This document shows, piece after piece, positions 27,281-35,996 of a stretch of DNA of 64,000 nt (within the stretch, counting starts at the first letter, position 1; the number at the start of each line of letters is the position of its first letter). Position numbers and translations under genes: made by a program. The DNA comes from PoT sp049331405. Its GTDB lineage: Bacteria > Planctomycetota > Planctomycetia > Isosphaerales > Isosphaeraceae. Location: contig NZ_CP186274.1 of the NCBI RefSeq assembly GCF_049331405.1, positions 1,302,001 through 1,366,000 on the forward strand, in the 5' to 3' direction. The notes beneath the pieces are model-generated. The model worked only from the letters and a program-made list of their open reading frames with translations. It was not told the origin of the DNA and did no database searches.

Positions 27281-28903
27281 TCACCTGGCGGATTCCTTGC
27301 GCTTGGCCTTGGCCGCGGCCTTGGTCCGGGGGTTCGCGGGGTTGATCCGGGAGGCGGGCGGATCCTGGTCCCCGACCTTCAACTCGCGGCGGAGGCGGGC
27401 CAGCTCGATTTCCAGCTCCTTGCGGACCTCGGCGTGGGCGGGGTCGTCGTAGACGCTCTTGAGCTCCTGCGGGTCTTCCTTGAGGTCGAAGAGCTCCCAG
27501 GAGTCTTGCCCTGGCTCGTAGAAGTGGACGAGCTTGTAGCGGTCGGTGACGACGCCGTAATGACGTGCGACGCTGTGTGGGCCGGGGAACTCGTAATAGT
27601 GGTAATAGAAGCTCTTGCGCCAGTCGGCCGGGGTCCGGCCCCGGAGGACCGGCAAGAGGCTCCGTCCCTGCATCTCGTCGGGGATCGGCTGACCGGCCGC
27701 TTCGAGGAAGGTCTCGGCGAAGTCGAGGTTCGAGACCAGATCCTTGTTCACCGAACCGGGCGCGACAACCCCCGGCCAGCGGACGAGCAGGGGGGCTCGC
27801 AGCGACTCTTCGAAGATCCAGCGCTTGTCGAACCAGCCGTGCTCGCCGAGATAGAAGCCCTGGTCGGATCCGTAAACGACGATGGTGTCTTTCGCCAGGC
27901 CCTCGTCGTCCAGGTACTTGAGCACTCGGCCGACCCCTTCATCGACGGCCTTGATGCAGCCGAGGTAGTCGTGCATGTACCGGTTGTACTTCCATCGCAC
28001 GAGGTCCTTGCCCTGGAGCTTGGCCGCCTCGAATGCCTTGTTGCGGGGTTCGTAATAGGCGTCCCAGGCCTCGACCTGCTTGGGGGTGAGCTGCGAGGGG
28101 GGCGTGAGCTTGAGGTCACGCGAGGTCATCGTCTCGGCGATGGTCATGTCCTGCGAGTGCTCGGCCTTGCCGCGCCCGGCGTAGTCGTCGAAGAGGGTCG
28201 CCGGCTCGGGATACTTGCGGTCCTTGTCATGCCCGAGGTGCCGGAGCGCCGGCTCCCACTCGCGATGCGGGGCCTTCTGCTGGCACATGAGCAGGAAGGG
28301 CTTCGACTTATCGCGGTTCTTGAGCCAGTCGAGGGAGAGGTCGGTGATGATGTCGGTGGTGTAGCCCTCGTGCGTCACCTTCTTGCCGTTGTCGATCATC
28401 GGCGGGTTGTAGTAGACCCCCTGGCCCGGGAGGATGTGCCAGTAGTCGAAGCCGGTGGGGTCGCTGACGAGGTGCCACTTGCCCACGAGGGCCGTCTGGT
28501 ATCCGCCCGCCTTGAGGAGCTTGGGGAAGGTCGTCTGCGCGCCGTCGAATCGGCTGTTCGTGTTGTTGTAGAAGCCGTTGAGGTGACTGTACTTGCCCGT
28601 GAGGACGGTCGCCCGACTCGGCCCGCAGATCGAGTTGGGGACGACGCAGCGGTCGAACCTCATCCCCTCCTTCGCGATCCGGTCGATGTTGGGGGTCTCG
28701 AGCAGCTTGCGGCCCTCGCCGTAGGCGCTGATGGCCTGGTAGGCGTGGTCGTCGGAGAAGATGAAGACGATGTTGGGGCGCCTGGCGTCGGCCGCCAGGC
28801 TCAGCGTCGCCAGGCCTGCGCACCAGCAGGAACCGGCCGCGAGCAGGGCCCACTTCGCTACCCATCTCCCCCCATATCGCGATCCGACCGACGCCGCTTT
28901 CAT
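27281..28903 (-). CDS. Exported formylglycine-type sulfatase
   Basis: 540 residues from the ATG at 28903, which has GGGAG at a good distance and starts the signal peptide (VAKWALLAAGSCWCAGLATLSLA). PNIVFIFSDDHA supplies Asp51-Asp52 for calcium. The sulfatase signature is SICGPSRATVLTGK, with Cys93 as the residue converted to formylglycine. GKWHL, FLLMCQQKAPHREW and a C-terminal YYHYYEFPGPHSVARHYGV, DLKEDPQELKSVYDDP region complete a DUF4976-like end. The pattern resembles N-acetylglucosamine-6-sulfatases/mucin sulfatases. Planctomycetes use many such enzymes on sulfated polysaccharides. Substrate uncertain; periplasmic or surface location. Confidence 0.93.
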   Translation of the reverse strand: MKAASVGSRYGGRWVAKWALLAAGSCWCAGLATLSLAADARRPNIVFIFSDDHAYQAISAYGEGRKLLETPNIDRIAKEGMRFDRCVVPNSICGPSRATVLTGKYSHLNGFYNNTNSRFDGAQTTFPKLLKAGGYQTALVGKWHLVSDPTGFDYWHILPGQGVYYNPPMIDNGKKVTHEGYTTDIITDLSLDWLKNRDKSKPFLLMCQQKAPHREWEPALRHLGHDKDRKYPEPATLFDDYAGRGKAEHSQDMTIAETMTSRDLKLTPPSQLTPKQVEAWDAYYEPRNKAFEAAKLQGKDLVRWKYNRYMHDYLGCIKAVDEGVGRVLKYLDDEGLAKDTIVVYGSDQGFYLGEHGWFDKRWIFEESLRAPLLVRWPGVVAPGSVNKDLVSNLDFAETFLEAAGQPIPDEMQGRSLLPVLRGRTPADWRKSFYYHYYEFPGPHSVARHYGVVTDRYKLVHFYEPGQDSWELFDLKEDPQELKSVYDDPAHAEVRKELEIELARLRRELKVGDQDPPASRINPANPRTKAAAKAKRKESAR

Positions 28904-29221
28904 TCCGCAGTCTCCCTGAAAACCTCTGCCGTGGCGAGCAAGCGCTCTCGACGCCATTCGCCAAGTTGTCATGATGGCGACCACGGTTCTAAGGCCAAGT
29001 CCGTCCTGGATTCAACGGCCCAGCCCGGAAAACGGCCTCGGGACCATCATTCGGATGTTTAAGTCGTTGTGCGCAAGACGTTGAGGCGGAAAGAAATGCC
29101 TATCCCGATGGGGGCGGCGCCGGATACCATGGACGGAGCGTGAAGGAGGCCGACGATCGCGGGGCTCTGGGCCCCGGGCCGGGCTCCCCGTTCGGCCGCA
29201 CCCTCGGGGAAGTGATCAGCG
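28904..29221. other. Divergent promoter region
   Basis: Lies between the leftward sulfatase and the rightward small membrane protein. It contains an A+T-richer patch (29058-29075). No gene and no palindrome longer than 8 bp was seen. Confidence 0.45.
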
Positions 29222-29392
29222 ATGCCGTTGCCTTTCGCCTACTTCGGGCCCGAGACGACCCTGCCGATCATGTCGGTGATCGCGGCAGTCATCGGTTTCG
29301 TCCTGACGCTGGGACGAGCCTCGCTGACGATGGTGACCCGCTGGTTCCGCCTGCTCAGGATGCGCATGTCCCGGCCTTCGGGGCGCAAGTAA
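29222..29392 (+). CDS. Small single-pass membrane protein
   Basis: 56 codons, ATG to TAA, preceded by GGGAAG. The sequence opens MPLPFAYFGPET, followed by a hydrophobic helix (PIMSVIAAVIGFVLTLG) and a strongly basic tail (WFRLLRMRMSRPSGRK), so the tail should be cytoplasmic. It lies 135 bp before the first of three alkaline-phosphatase-superfamily genes and reads the same way. I infer that it belongs to that cluster, perhaps as a membrane adaptor. The good positive-inside pattern and ribosome site support it as real, but no family name can be given. Confidence 0.62.
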   Translation: MPLPFAYFGPETTLPIMSVIAAVIGFVLTLGRASLTMVTRWFRLLRMRMSRPSGRK

Positions 29393-29527
29393 GTCGCGGT
29401 CAAAAGTGGATGTTGACGCCGCGGGTCGAGGACGTCCGTTGCCGGGCCGGGTCGATGAAGGCCGGGACGGGCGGGGTTCCCCCTCTTCCTCCGACCCCGC
29501 GAACCCTCGGCTGAAGACCCGTTTCGA

Positions 29528-31384
29528 ATGAAACTGAACAAGGTGATTGTCGTCGGGCTGGACGGCCTGGAACCCGGGATCGTCGAGCCCTTGATGGCGG
29601 CCGGAGAGCTGCCGAACCTGGCCCGCCTGCGCGAACGCGGCGGCTACGGCCGGGTCGCCACCACCTCGCCCGCGCAGACGCCGGTCGCCTGGTCGACGTT
29701 CGCCACCGGGGTCAATCCCGGCGGCCACGGCATCTTCGACTTCCTCAGGCGCGACCCCAAGACATATCTGCCCGACCTCGCGCTCAACCGCTACGAGCAG
29801 AAGAACGCCTTCACCCCGCCGAAGGCCGTGAACCTCAGGCGAGGGGTGCCGCTCTGGGACCTCCTGTCGGCGGCCGGCGTCAACTCCGAGGTCATCCGCT
29901 GCCCGTGCACCTATCCGCCCGACCCGGTCAAGGGGCGGATGCTCTCCGGCATGGGGGTGCCCGACGTCCGCGGCGGCCTCGGCACCGGCACCTATTACAC
30001 GACGCAGTCCGGCATCCACGCGGGCGAAGGGGAGCAGATCGTCCAGGTCACGCCATCGGCCGACGGCTCGATCGCGACGGCCCTGGTCGGCCCGAGGAAC
30101 CCCAAGGATCGGACCGACCTCCGGCTCGACCTCCAGATCCGCCAGGACACCGACGGCGGTCGCGTCTTCCTGAAGTGCGCGGGGGCTACCCCGGGCGAGC
30201 TCGAAGTGCGCCTGGGCGTCTGGAGCGGCTGGCTCCGCGTGAAGTTCAAGCTCGGCATGCTCCGGGCCATCAAGGGGATCGTCCGGTTCCGCCTGATGCG
30301 GCTCGGATCCGACTTCGCGCTCTACGCGTCTCCGATCAACTTCGATCCCGAGTCTCCCCTGTTCCCGATCAGCTCCCCCGAGGACTACGCCTGGGAGCTC
30401 GGCCTGGATTCGGGCCCTTACTACACGACGGGGATGGTCGAGGACCACGCCGGCCTGAGCAACGGCCGGATCGACGAGGCCGCTTTCCTCGACCAGTGCG
30501 ACGCCGTCTGGGACGAGCGCGAGTCGATGATGATCCGCGCCCTCGAGCGCGGCCGCGACGGCTTCTATTACTGCCTCTTCGACACGCCCGACCGCGTCCA
30601 GCATATGTTCTGGCGTTTCCGGGAGCCCGACCACCCGGCCAACCTCGGCAAGACGCCCCCAAAGCAGTACGTCGGAGAGATCGAGCGGCATTACCGCAGG
30701 GCCGACCGCGCGCTCGGCGCGGCGCTCCGGTATGCCGACGACAAGACGCTGACGATCGCCCTCAGCGACCACGGCTTCGGCTCCTTCCGGCGCTGCGTCG
30801 ACATCAACGCCTGGCTGTATGAGCAAGGCCTGCTCGCCCTCGAGCCCGGCGTGAGGCCGGGGCACGAGGCGGGCGACCTGCTCCTCAAGGTCGACTGGTC
30901 GAAGACGAAGGCGTATGCCCTGGGCCTCGGGGGGATCTACCTGAACCTTGAGGGGCGCGAGGGCAAGGGGATCGTCGCCGAGGCCGACGCCGAGGCGCTT
31001 AAGCAGCAGATCGCCCGGAACCTGAAAGGGCTGGCCGACCCCGAGTCGGGTGCCGAAGGGATCCGCGAGGTCAAGGCTCGCGAGGAGCTCTACAGCGGCC
31101 CTTACGTCGGGGAGTCGCCCGACCTGATCGTCCACTTCAACCGCGGCTATCGGGTCTCGTGGGGGACCTCGATGGGCGGGGTCGGCTCGTCGATCTTTAC
31201 GGATAACACCAATGCGTGGGGCGGGGATCACATCGTCGATCCCTCCCAGGTCCCCGGCGTGCTCTTCATGGACCGGTCGTTCCGGCCCGAGGGTGCCCGG
31301 CTCCTGGACCTGGCCCCCACGATCCTGGCGGCCCTGGGCGTGCCGGCGGGGCCGGCGATGGAAGGGAGTTCGCTCTTAACATGA
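29528..31384 (+). CDS. Alkaline-phosphatase-superfamily phosphodiesterase/nucleotide pyrophosphatase-like protein
   Basis: 618 residues, no signal peptide. The N-terminus KVIVVGLDGLEP has the metal Asp12, and TSPAQTPVAWSTFATG has Thr51 as predicted nucleophile, both as in type I phosphodiesterases (PF01663). FDTPDRVQHMFWRF supplies Asp and His ligands, and LSDHGFGSF the Asp-His pair; a C-terminal GxDH (GGDHI) completes the site. The stop overlaps the next ATG by 4 bp (ATGA), so the two are translationally coupled. The family hydrolyses phosphodiesters or acts as phosphomonoester-lyase-like enzymes on polymers. The cytoplasmic location is notable. Confidence 0.88.
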   Translation: MKLNKVIVVGLDGLEPGIVEPLMAAGELPNLARLRERGGYGRVATTSPAQTPVAWSTFATGVNPGGHGIFDFLRRDPKTYLPDLALNRYEQKNAFTPPKAVNLRRGVPLWDLLSAAGVNSEVIRCPCTYPPDPVKGRMLSGMGVPDVRGGLGTGTYYTTQSGIHAGEGEQIVQVTPSADGSIATALVGPRNPKDRTDLRLDLQIRQDTDGGRVFLKCAGATPGELEVRLGVWSGWLRVKFKLGMLRAIKGIVRFRLMRLGSDFALYASPINFDPESPLFPISSPEDYAWELGLDSGPYYTTGMVEDHAGLSNGRIDEAAFLDQCDAVWDERESMMIRALERGRDGFYYCLFDTPDRVQHMFWRFREPDHPANLGKTPPKQYVGEIERHYRRADRALGAALRYADDKTLTIALSDHGFGSFRRCVDINAWLYEQGLLALEPGVRPGHEAGDLLLKVDWSKTKAYALGLGGIYLNLEGREGKGIVAEADAEALKQQIARNLKGLADPESGAEGIREVKAREELYSGPYVGESPDLIVHFNRGYRVSWGTSMGGVGSSIFTDNTNAWGGDHIVDPSQVPGVLFMDRSFRPEGARLLDLAPTILAALGVPAGPAMEGSSLLT

Positions 31385-32838
31385 AGATCCTGGTCATCGG
31401 ACTCGACTGCGCCGCCCCCGACTTACTGTTCGGCGACGAACGGCTCGAGAACTTCCGCCGCCTGATGGACTCGGGCTGCCACGGGCGGCTCGAGAGCGTC
31501 ATCCCGCCGATCACCGTCCCGGCCTGGATGTGCATGGCCACGAGCCAGGACCCCGGCTCGCTCGGCGTCTACGGGTTCCGCAACCGCGTCGACCACTCGT
31601 ACGACAAGCTCGGGATCGTCAACTCCCGCTCCTTCGACGCCGTCGCCATCTGGGACCAGATCGGCCGCGAAGGGGGCAAGTCGGTCCTGATCGGCGTCCC
31701 CCCGAGCTTCCCCCCGCGCAAGGTGAACGGGATCTCGGTCGGCTGCTTCCTCACGCCCGACACCACCAAGGATGTGTTCACGCATCCCCCGGCGGTCAGC
31801 GACGAGATCCGCAAGGTCGCCGGCGAGTACCACGTCGACGTCAAGGGGTTCCGGACCGACAACAAGGCCTGGCTCCGCGACGAGATCTTCGAGATGAGCC
31901 GCAAGCACTTCGAGGTGGTGCGGCACTTCCTCAAGACGGCCGAGTGGGACTACTTCCAGTTCGTGGAGATCGGCCTCGACCGCGTCCACCACGGGTTCTG
32001 GAGCCACCACGACCCCGAGCACGTCCTGCACGACCCGAACTCCCCCTTCCGCGACGTGATCCGGGACTATTACCTCTACCTCGACCAGGAGCTCGGCACG
32101 ATCCTCGAGCTGCTGAGCGACGACACCGTCGTCCTCGTCGTCTCCGACCACGGCGCCCGCAAGCTCGACGGCGGCTTCTGCGTCAACGAGTGGCTGATCC
32201 GCGAAGGGCTCCTCGTCCTGAATAAGTACCCCGAGAAGGTCACGACGTTCGAGAAGCTCGACGTCAACTGGGACAAGACCAAGGTCTGGAGCGAGGGGGG
32301 CTACTACGCCCGCGTCTTCTTCAACGTCCAGGGGCGCGAGCCGAAGGGGATCATCCCCCAGGCCGAGTACGAGAGCTTCCGCGACGAGGTGAAGGCCCGG
32401 TTCGAGGCGACGGTCGACGACAAGGGGCAGCCCCTCGGCACGCTCGTCTTCAAGCCCGAAGAAGTGTACAAGTCGGTCAAGAACGTGGCCCCTGATCTAA
32501 TCGTCCACTTCGGTGCGCTCTCCTGGCGGTCGGTCGGCGGGGTCGGTTACCCCGAGATCCACGTCCGCGAGAACGACACGGGCCCGGACGACTGCAACCA
32601 CGACCAGTTCGGCGCGTTCATCCTGGCCTCGGCCAACAACCCCGTCTCGGGCGAGGTCGAGGGGGCGCACCTGCTCGACATCGCTCCGACGTTGCTCGAC
32701 CTGGCCGGGTATGAGATTCCCCCCTCGATGCAGGGGAAGTCGCTCGTCGCCGGCAAGGAGGCTGCGGAGCCCGTCGCGCAAGGGGACGCCGAGTCGGTCG
32801 TCCGCGACCGGCTCCAGGGGCTCGGCTACCTCGGTTGA
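31381..32838 (+). CDS. Second alkaline-phosphatase-superfamily phosphodiesterase-like protein
   Basis: 485 residues, paralogous to the preceding gene (about 130 residues shorter). KILVIGLDCAAPDLL supplies Asp9. Thr45 in IPPITVPAWMCMATS is the predicted nucleophile. FVEIGLDRVHHGFWSHHDPEH and VVSDHGARKLDG carry the other metal ligands, and CNHDQFGAFILA replaces the GxDH strand of the paralogue. The 4-bp overlap suggests a fixed ratio or a complex with it. A third member with membrane segments follows 78 bp later. Confidence 0.88.
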   Translation: MKILVIGLDCAAPDLLFGDERLENFRRLMDSGCHGRLESVIPPITVPAWMCMATSQDPGSLGVYGFRNRVDHSYDKLGIVNSRSFDAVAIWDQIGREGGKSVLIGVPPSFPPRKVNGISVGCFLTPDTTKDVFTHPPAVSDEIRKVAGEYHVDVKGFRTDNKAWLRDEIFEMSRKHFEVVRHFLKTAEWDYFQFVEIGLDRVHHGFWSHHDPEHVLHDPNSPFRDVIRDYYLYLDQELGTILELLSDDTVVLVVSDHGARKLDGGFCVNEWLIREGLLVLNKYPEKVTTFEKLDVNWDKTKVWSEGGYYARVFFNVQGREPKGIIPQAEYESFRDEVKARFEATVDDKGQPLGTLVFKPEEVYKSVKNVAPDLIVHFGALSWRSVGGVGYPEIHVRENDTGPDDCNHDQFGAFILASANNPVSGEVEGAHLLDIAPTLLDLAGYEIPPSMQGKSLVAGKEAAEPVAQGDAESVVRDRLQGLGYLG

Positions 32839-32916
32839 TCATCAACTCATGAATGGCATCGTGCCGTCGATGTGCCGATCGTGCGAGCGGCCTCGACGGC
32901 GCCGGAAGGGCGAGCG

Positions 32917-34869
32917 ATGAGCACGGGCCTCGATCCCGATGAGCAGGCAGGCGGGCCCGACGCGACGGCATCGGCGGGGGCCCGCGGGGCTCCCGTCCTG
33001 GCCTCGCCATTCCGGACGGCCCTCTGGTTCGGCCTCGTCGCCGGCTTCGTCGAGCTCCTGCCGGTCCACCTCAAGACCTGGCTGCTGCAGGCGGGCATCT
33101 ATCGCAAGAACCCGAACCTCGTCTGGATGATCCCCGCCTCGCTGGGGATCATCTTCGCGGCGTTCGGGCTCTTACTCGTGGTTTTGAAGAAGTATACGGC
33201 GAGATTGGCGGGACGCCCGGCGGTCTTCTCGCTTTGTGCGCTGGCGGTGCTGTCGGTCCTGCTGGCGGTCCCCGGGCTCCAGGCGTTTGCGTCGCTGATC
33301 CTCGCGATCGGCGTTGCCTCCTGGATCGCGCCGGCGATCGTCGCGAGGGCCGATGGGTTCGATCGGCTGGTCAGGCGCAGCCTCCCCTTGCTGTCGGTGG
33401 TCCTGCTGGCGATCGTCGGCGTCTCGCTGGGCAAGGGGCCATTCCGGGAGTGGATCGCCAACCGCGGCTTGCCCGCGCCGCCAAAGGGGGCTCCCAACGT
33501 CTTGCTCGTCGTCATGGATACCGTCAGGGCCGACGACACGAGCCTGCACGGCTATGCTCGCGACACGACGCCGAACCTCGCCGCGCTCGCGGGCCGCGGC
33601 CTGATGTTCGAGCGGGCGATCGCCACGGCGCCCTGGACCTTGCCGTCGCACGCGAGCATGTTCACGGGTCGATGGTCGTGGGAGGTCTCGGTGGGATTCG
33701 ACCGGGCCCTCGACGCCAGGTACCCAACCCTCGCCGAATCGCTGGCGCGCCGGGGTTACGCGACGGGGGGCTTCATCGCCAACACCGTTTTTTGCTCGGC
33801 CGAGTATGGCCTCTCGCGCGGGTTCGCGCATTACGAGGATTATCTCACGACTCCGATCGGCGTGCTCCGCTCATCGGCGCTGGGATGGCTGATCTCCATG
33901 CGCGTCGGCTCGGTGATCGATCGTATCGACGTGGCCTTGCATCGCGATCCGAGGCATCCGCTTGAGGAGGAGGACGATCGCAAGCCCGCCGCCCTGATCA
34001 ATCGGGAGGCCCTGGGCTGGATCGACCGCCAGGCGGGGCGCCCCTTCTTCGCGTTCATCAATTACATCGATGCGCACGACCCTTATCTGCTGCCGCCGGG
34101 CGAGCACAAGCACTTCGGCCGCCGGCCGAAGACCCTCGCCGATTTCCAGCTCCTCCGGGATTGGGAGGAGCACGACAAGCGGACGTGCAGCCCCGAGGAT
34201 CTCGTCATGGCCCGCGACGCCTACGACGACTGCATCGCCGCGCTCGACGTGCAGCTCGGGGCCCTGATGAAGTCCCTCGAGAGCCGGAAGCTCCTCGAGA
34301 ACACGGTCGTCATCATCACCTCGGATCACGGCGAGCACTTCGGCGAACACTCCCGCGAGGGCCGGCCTATCTACGGGCATCGCGCCAGCGTGTATCAACC
34401 CGAGATTCATGTCCCTTTACTGATCATCGCGCCGGGGAAGGTCCAGGCGGGCGAGAAGATCCCGGGAGCCGTGAGCCTGCGCGACCTGCCGGCGACGGTG
34501 CTGGACCTCGTCGGCCTCGACAACGAGGCGAAGTTCCCGGGCAACTCGCTGGTCAATCCGCTCCGCAACTGGTCGACTTCGCCGGACAAGGCCTCGCACG
34601 ACCAGGAGCCGGTCCTCTCCGAGTTCTCCTCGCGGCAGGACATTGCCCCCGATCGACGCTATGCCACGCCCACGCCCGGATTGTCGAGGGCACTGATCTC
34701 TGGCGATAAGGCGTACCTCCGGCTCGACGGCCGCGACGAGGCCCTCTACAACCTGGCCGACGACCCCGTCGAGGCGCACGACCTGTCGAAGCAGCCCGAC
34801 GCCGCGCCTTCGTTGCAAGGGCTCCGCTCGACCCTCGACCGGCTCATCCCGACTCCCCAGGGGAAGTGA
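32917..34869 (+). CDS. Membrane-anchored sulfatase-fold protein with a Thr nucleophile
   Basis: 650 residues from the ATG at 32917 (GGAAGG upstream; a GTG 15 codons earlier is possible). Residues 33-171 hold about five transmembrane helices. The C-terminal domain starts NVLLVVMDTVRADDTS and has ITSDHGEHFGEH and PLLIIAPG blocks as in sulfatases. The nucleophile motif reads TLPSHASMFTG (Thr241, His245) where sulfatases need C/S-x-P-x-R. That makes it a phosphatase or phosphoethanolamine/glycerol-phosphate transferase-type enzyme rather than a formylglycine sulfatase. The arrangement resembles LtaS/EptA proteins, which modify envelope glycolipids. It is third in the cluster; an SDR gene follows by 16 bp. 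Confidence 0.85.
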   Translation: MSTGLDPDEQAGGPDATASAGARGAPVLASPFRTALWFGLVAGFVELLPVHLKTWLLQAGIYRKNPNLVWMIPASLGIIFAAFGLLLVVLKKYTARLAGRPAVFSLCALAVLSVLLAVPGLQAFASLILAIGVASWIAPAIVARADGFDRLVRRSLPLLSVVLLAIVGVSLGKGPFREWIANRGLPAPPKGAPNVLLVVMDTVRADDTSLHGYARDTTPNLAALAGRGLMFERAIATAPWTLPSHASMFTGRWSWEVSVGFDRALDARYPTLAESLARRGYATGGFIANTVFCSAEYGLSRGFAHYEDYLTTPIGVLRSSALGWLISMRVGSVIDRIDVALHRDPRHPLEEEDDRKPAALINREALGWIDRQAGRPFFAFINYIDAHDPYLLPPGEHKHFGRRPKTLADFQLLRDWEEHDKRTCSPEDLVMARDAYDDCIAALDVQLGALMKSLESRKLLENTVVIITSDHGEHFGEHSREGRPIYGHRASVYQPEIHVPLLIIAPGKVQAGEKIPGAVSLRDLPATVLDLVGLDNEAKFPGNSLVNPLRNWSTSPDKASHDQEPVLSEFSSRQDIAPDRRYATPTPGLSRALISGDKAYLRLDGRDEALYNLADDPVEAHDLSKQPDAAPSLQGLRSTLDRLIPTPQGK

Positions 34870-34885
34870 CCGCGGAGACACGACG

Positions 34886-35617
34886 ATGGATCAGTTGCTC
34901 GGCAAAGTCGCCCTGGTGACCGGCGGTAGCCGCGGGATCGGCCGCGCGATCGCGCTGGCGATGGCCGCGGCGGGGGCGGACATCGCCATCAACTACCTCA
35001 GCCGGGCCGCCGAGGCCGACGAGGTCTGCGACGAAATCCGCAAGCTCGGCCGTCGCGGCCTGGCCGTCGCCGCCGACGTCTCGGTCGGAGAGCAGGTGAC
35101 GAGGCTCGTCGCCTCGATCACCGAAACACTCGGGCCCGTCTCGGTCCTGGTCAACAACGCCGGGATCAGCCGCCCGCAAGCGTTGGATCAAATCTCCGAG
35201 CGTGACTGGGACGAGCTGATCGACGTGAACCTGAAGTCGGCCTTCCTCGTGACCCAGGCGGTCGTGCCGGGCATGCGGGCGCAAGGCTGGGGCCGGATCA
35301 TCAACCTCTCGTCGGTCGCCGCGCAGCTCGGCGGGGTCGTCGGGCCGCACTATGCGGCATCCAAGGCCGGCTTGATCGGCATGACGCACTCGTACGCCGC
35401 GCTCCTGGCCAAGGAGGGGATCACGTCCAACGCGATCGCCCCGGCCCTGATCGCCACCGAGATGGTCACGAACAATCCGAAGGCCCGACCAGAGATCATC
35501 CCCGTCGGCCGCTTCGGCGAGGCGGATGAGGTCTCCGACGTCGCCGTCCTGCTCGCCAACAACGGCTACATCACCGGTCAGACCATCAACGTCAATGGCG
35601 GATGGTACATGAGTTGA
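34886..35617 (+). CDS. Short-chain dehydrogenase/reductase, FabG-like
   Basis: 243 residues. The NADP motif GGSRGIGRA is at about 13-21, with NNAG at about 88-91 and a catalytic Ser-Tyr-Lys: LSSVAAQLGGVVGPHYAASKAG. The C-terminus GRFGEADEVSDVAVLLANNGYITGQTINVNGGW is that of 3-oxoacyl-ACP reductases. FabG reduces 3-oxoacyl-ACP in fatty acid synthesis, but similar SDRs reduce other ketones. It directly follows the membrane-anchored alkaline-phosphatase-superfamily gene (GGAGA ribosome site, 16-bp gap), so co-transcription is likely. It is not in a fab cluster, so a dedicated lipid or secondary role is possible. Confidence 0.87.
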   Translation: MDQLLGKVALVTGGSRGIGRAIALAMAAAGADIAINYLSRAAEADEVCDEIRKLGRRGLAVAADVSVGEQVTRLVASITETLGPVSVLVNNAGISRPQALDQISERDWDELIDVNLKSAFLVTQAVVPGMRAQGWGRIINLSSVAAQLGGVVGPHYAASKAGLIGMTHSYAALLAKEGITSNAIAPALIATEMVTNNPKARPEIIPVGRFGEADEVSDVAVLLANNGYITGQTINVNGGWYMS

Positions 35618-35996
35618 ACCCGCCTGGCGTACCCTTCCGGAAACCCTTCGCATCTCCGCGAATCTTCACGGAGATTTCACGCCGGGCGGCAGAATCCCCC
35701 TCATCAGTGTCCGTGCCGATGATTCGCGATGGCAACGGCGGTTGGCGGATCGCTCGGCGCGTGATAGCTTACGCACGGCGTGAACGAGCCGAGATTCGTT
35801 CATTTTTGCCTCGTCTCATGCCGGAGCTGCCGGGCGCGTTGAACCGTGCCCGCATTTCGACCGATATAGACCGAGAAGCCCATCGGCTCGCCGCAGCCGT
35901 TCGGATTCCCTCCCCGGGGCCGGAACCGGCCCGGCCGCGACGCGAGAGCCCGGGCGCTCACGGCAAGGATGCGTGATACCGGTCCGAGGAGGAGCG
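35618..35996. other. Intergenic region
   Basis: No supported gene. It ends with a very strong ribosome site (AGGAGGAGCG) for the zinc-ribbon/TPR gene. Confidence 0.45.

Noticed and set aside
33600..33690. Formylglycine sulfatase call for the gene at 32917
   Set aside because: The nucleophile is Thr241 and the conserved Arg is His; only the gene at 27281 has the real sulfatase signature.
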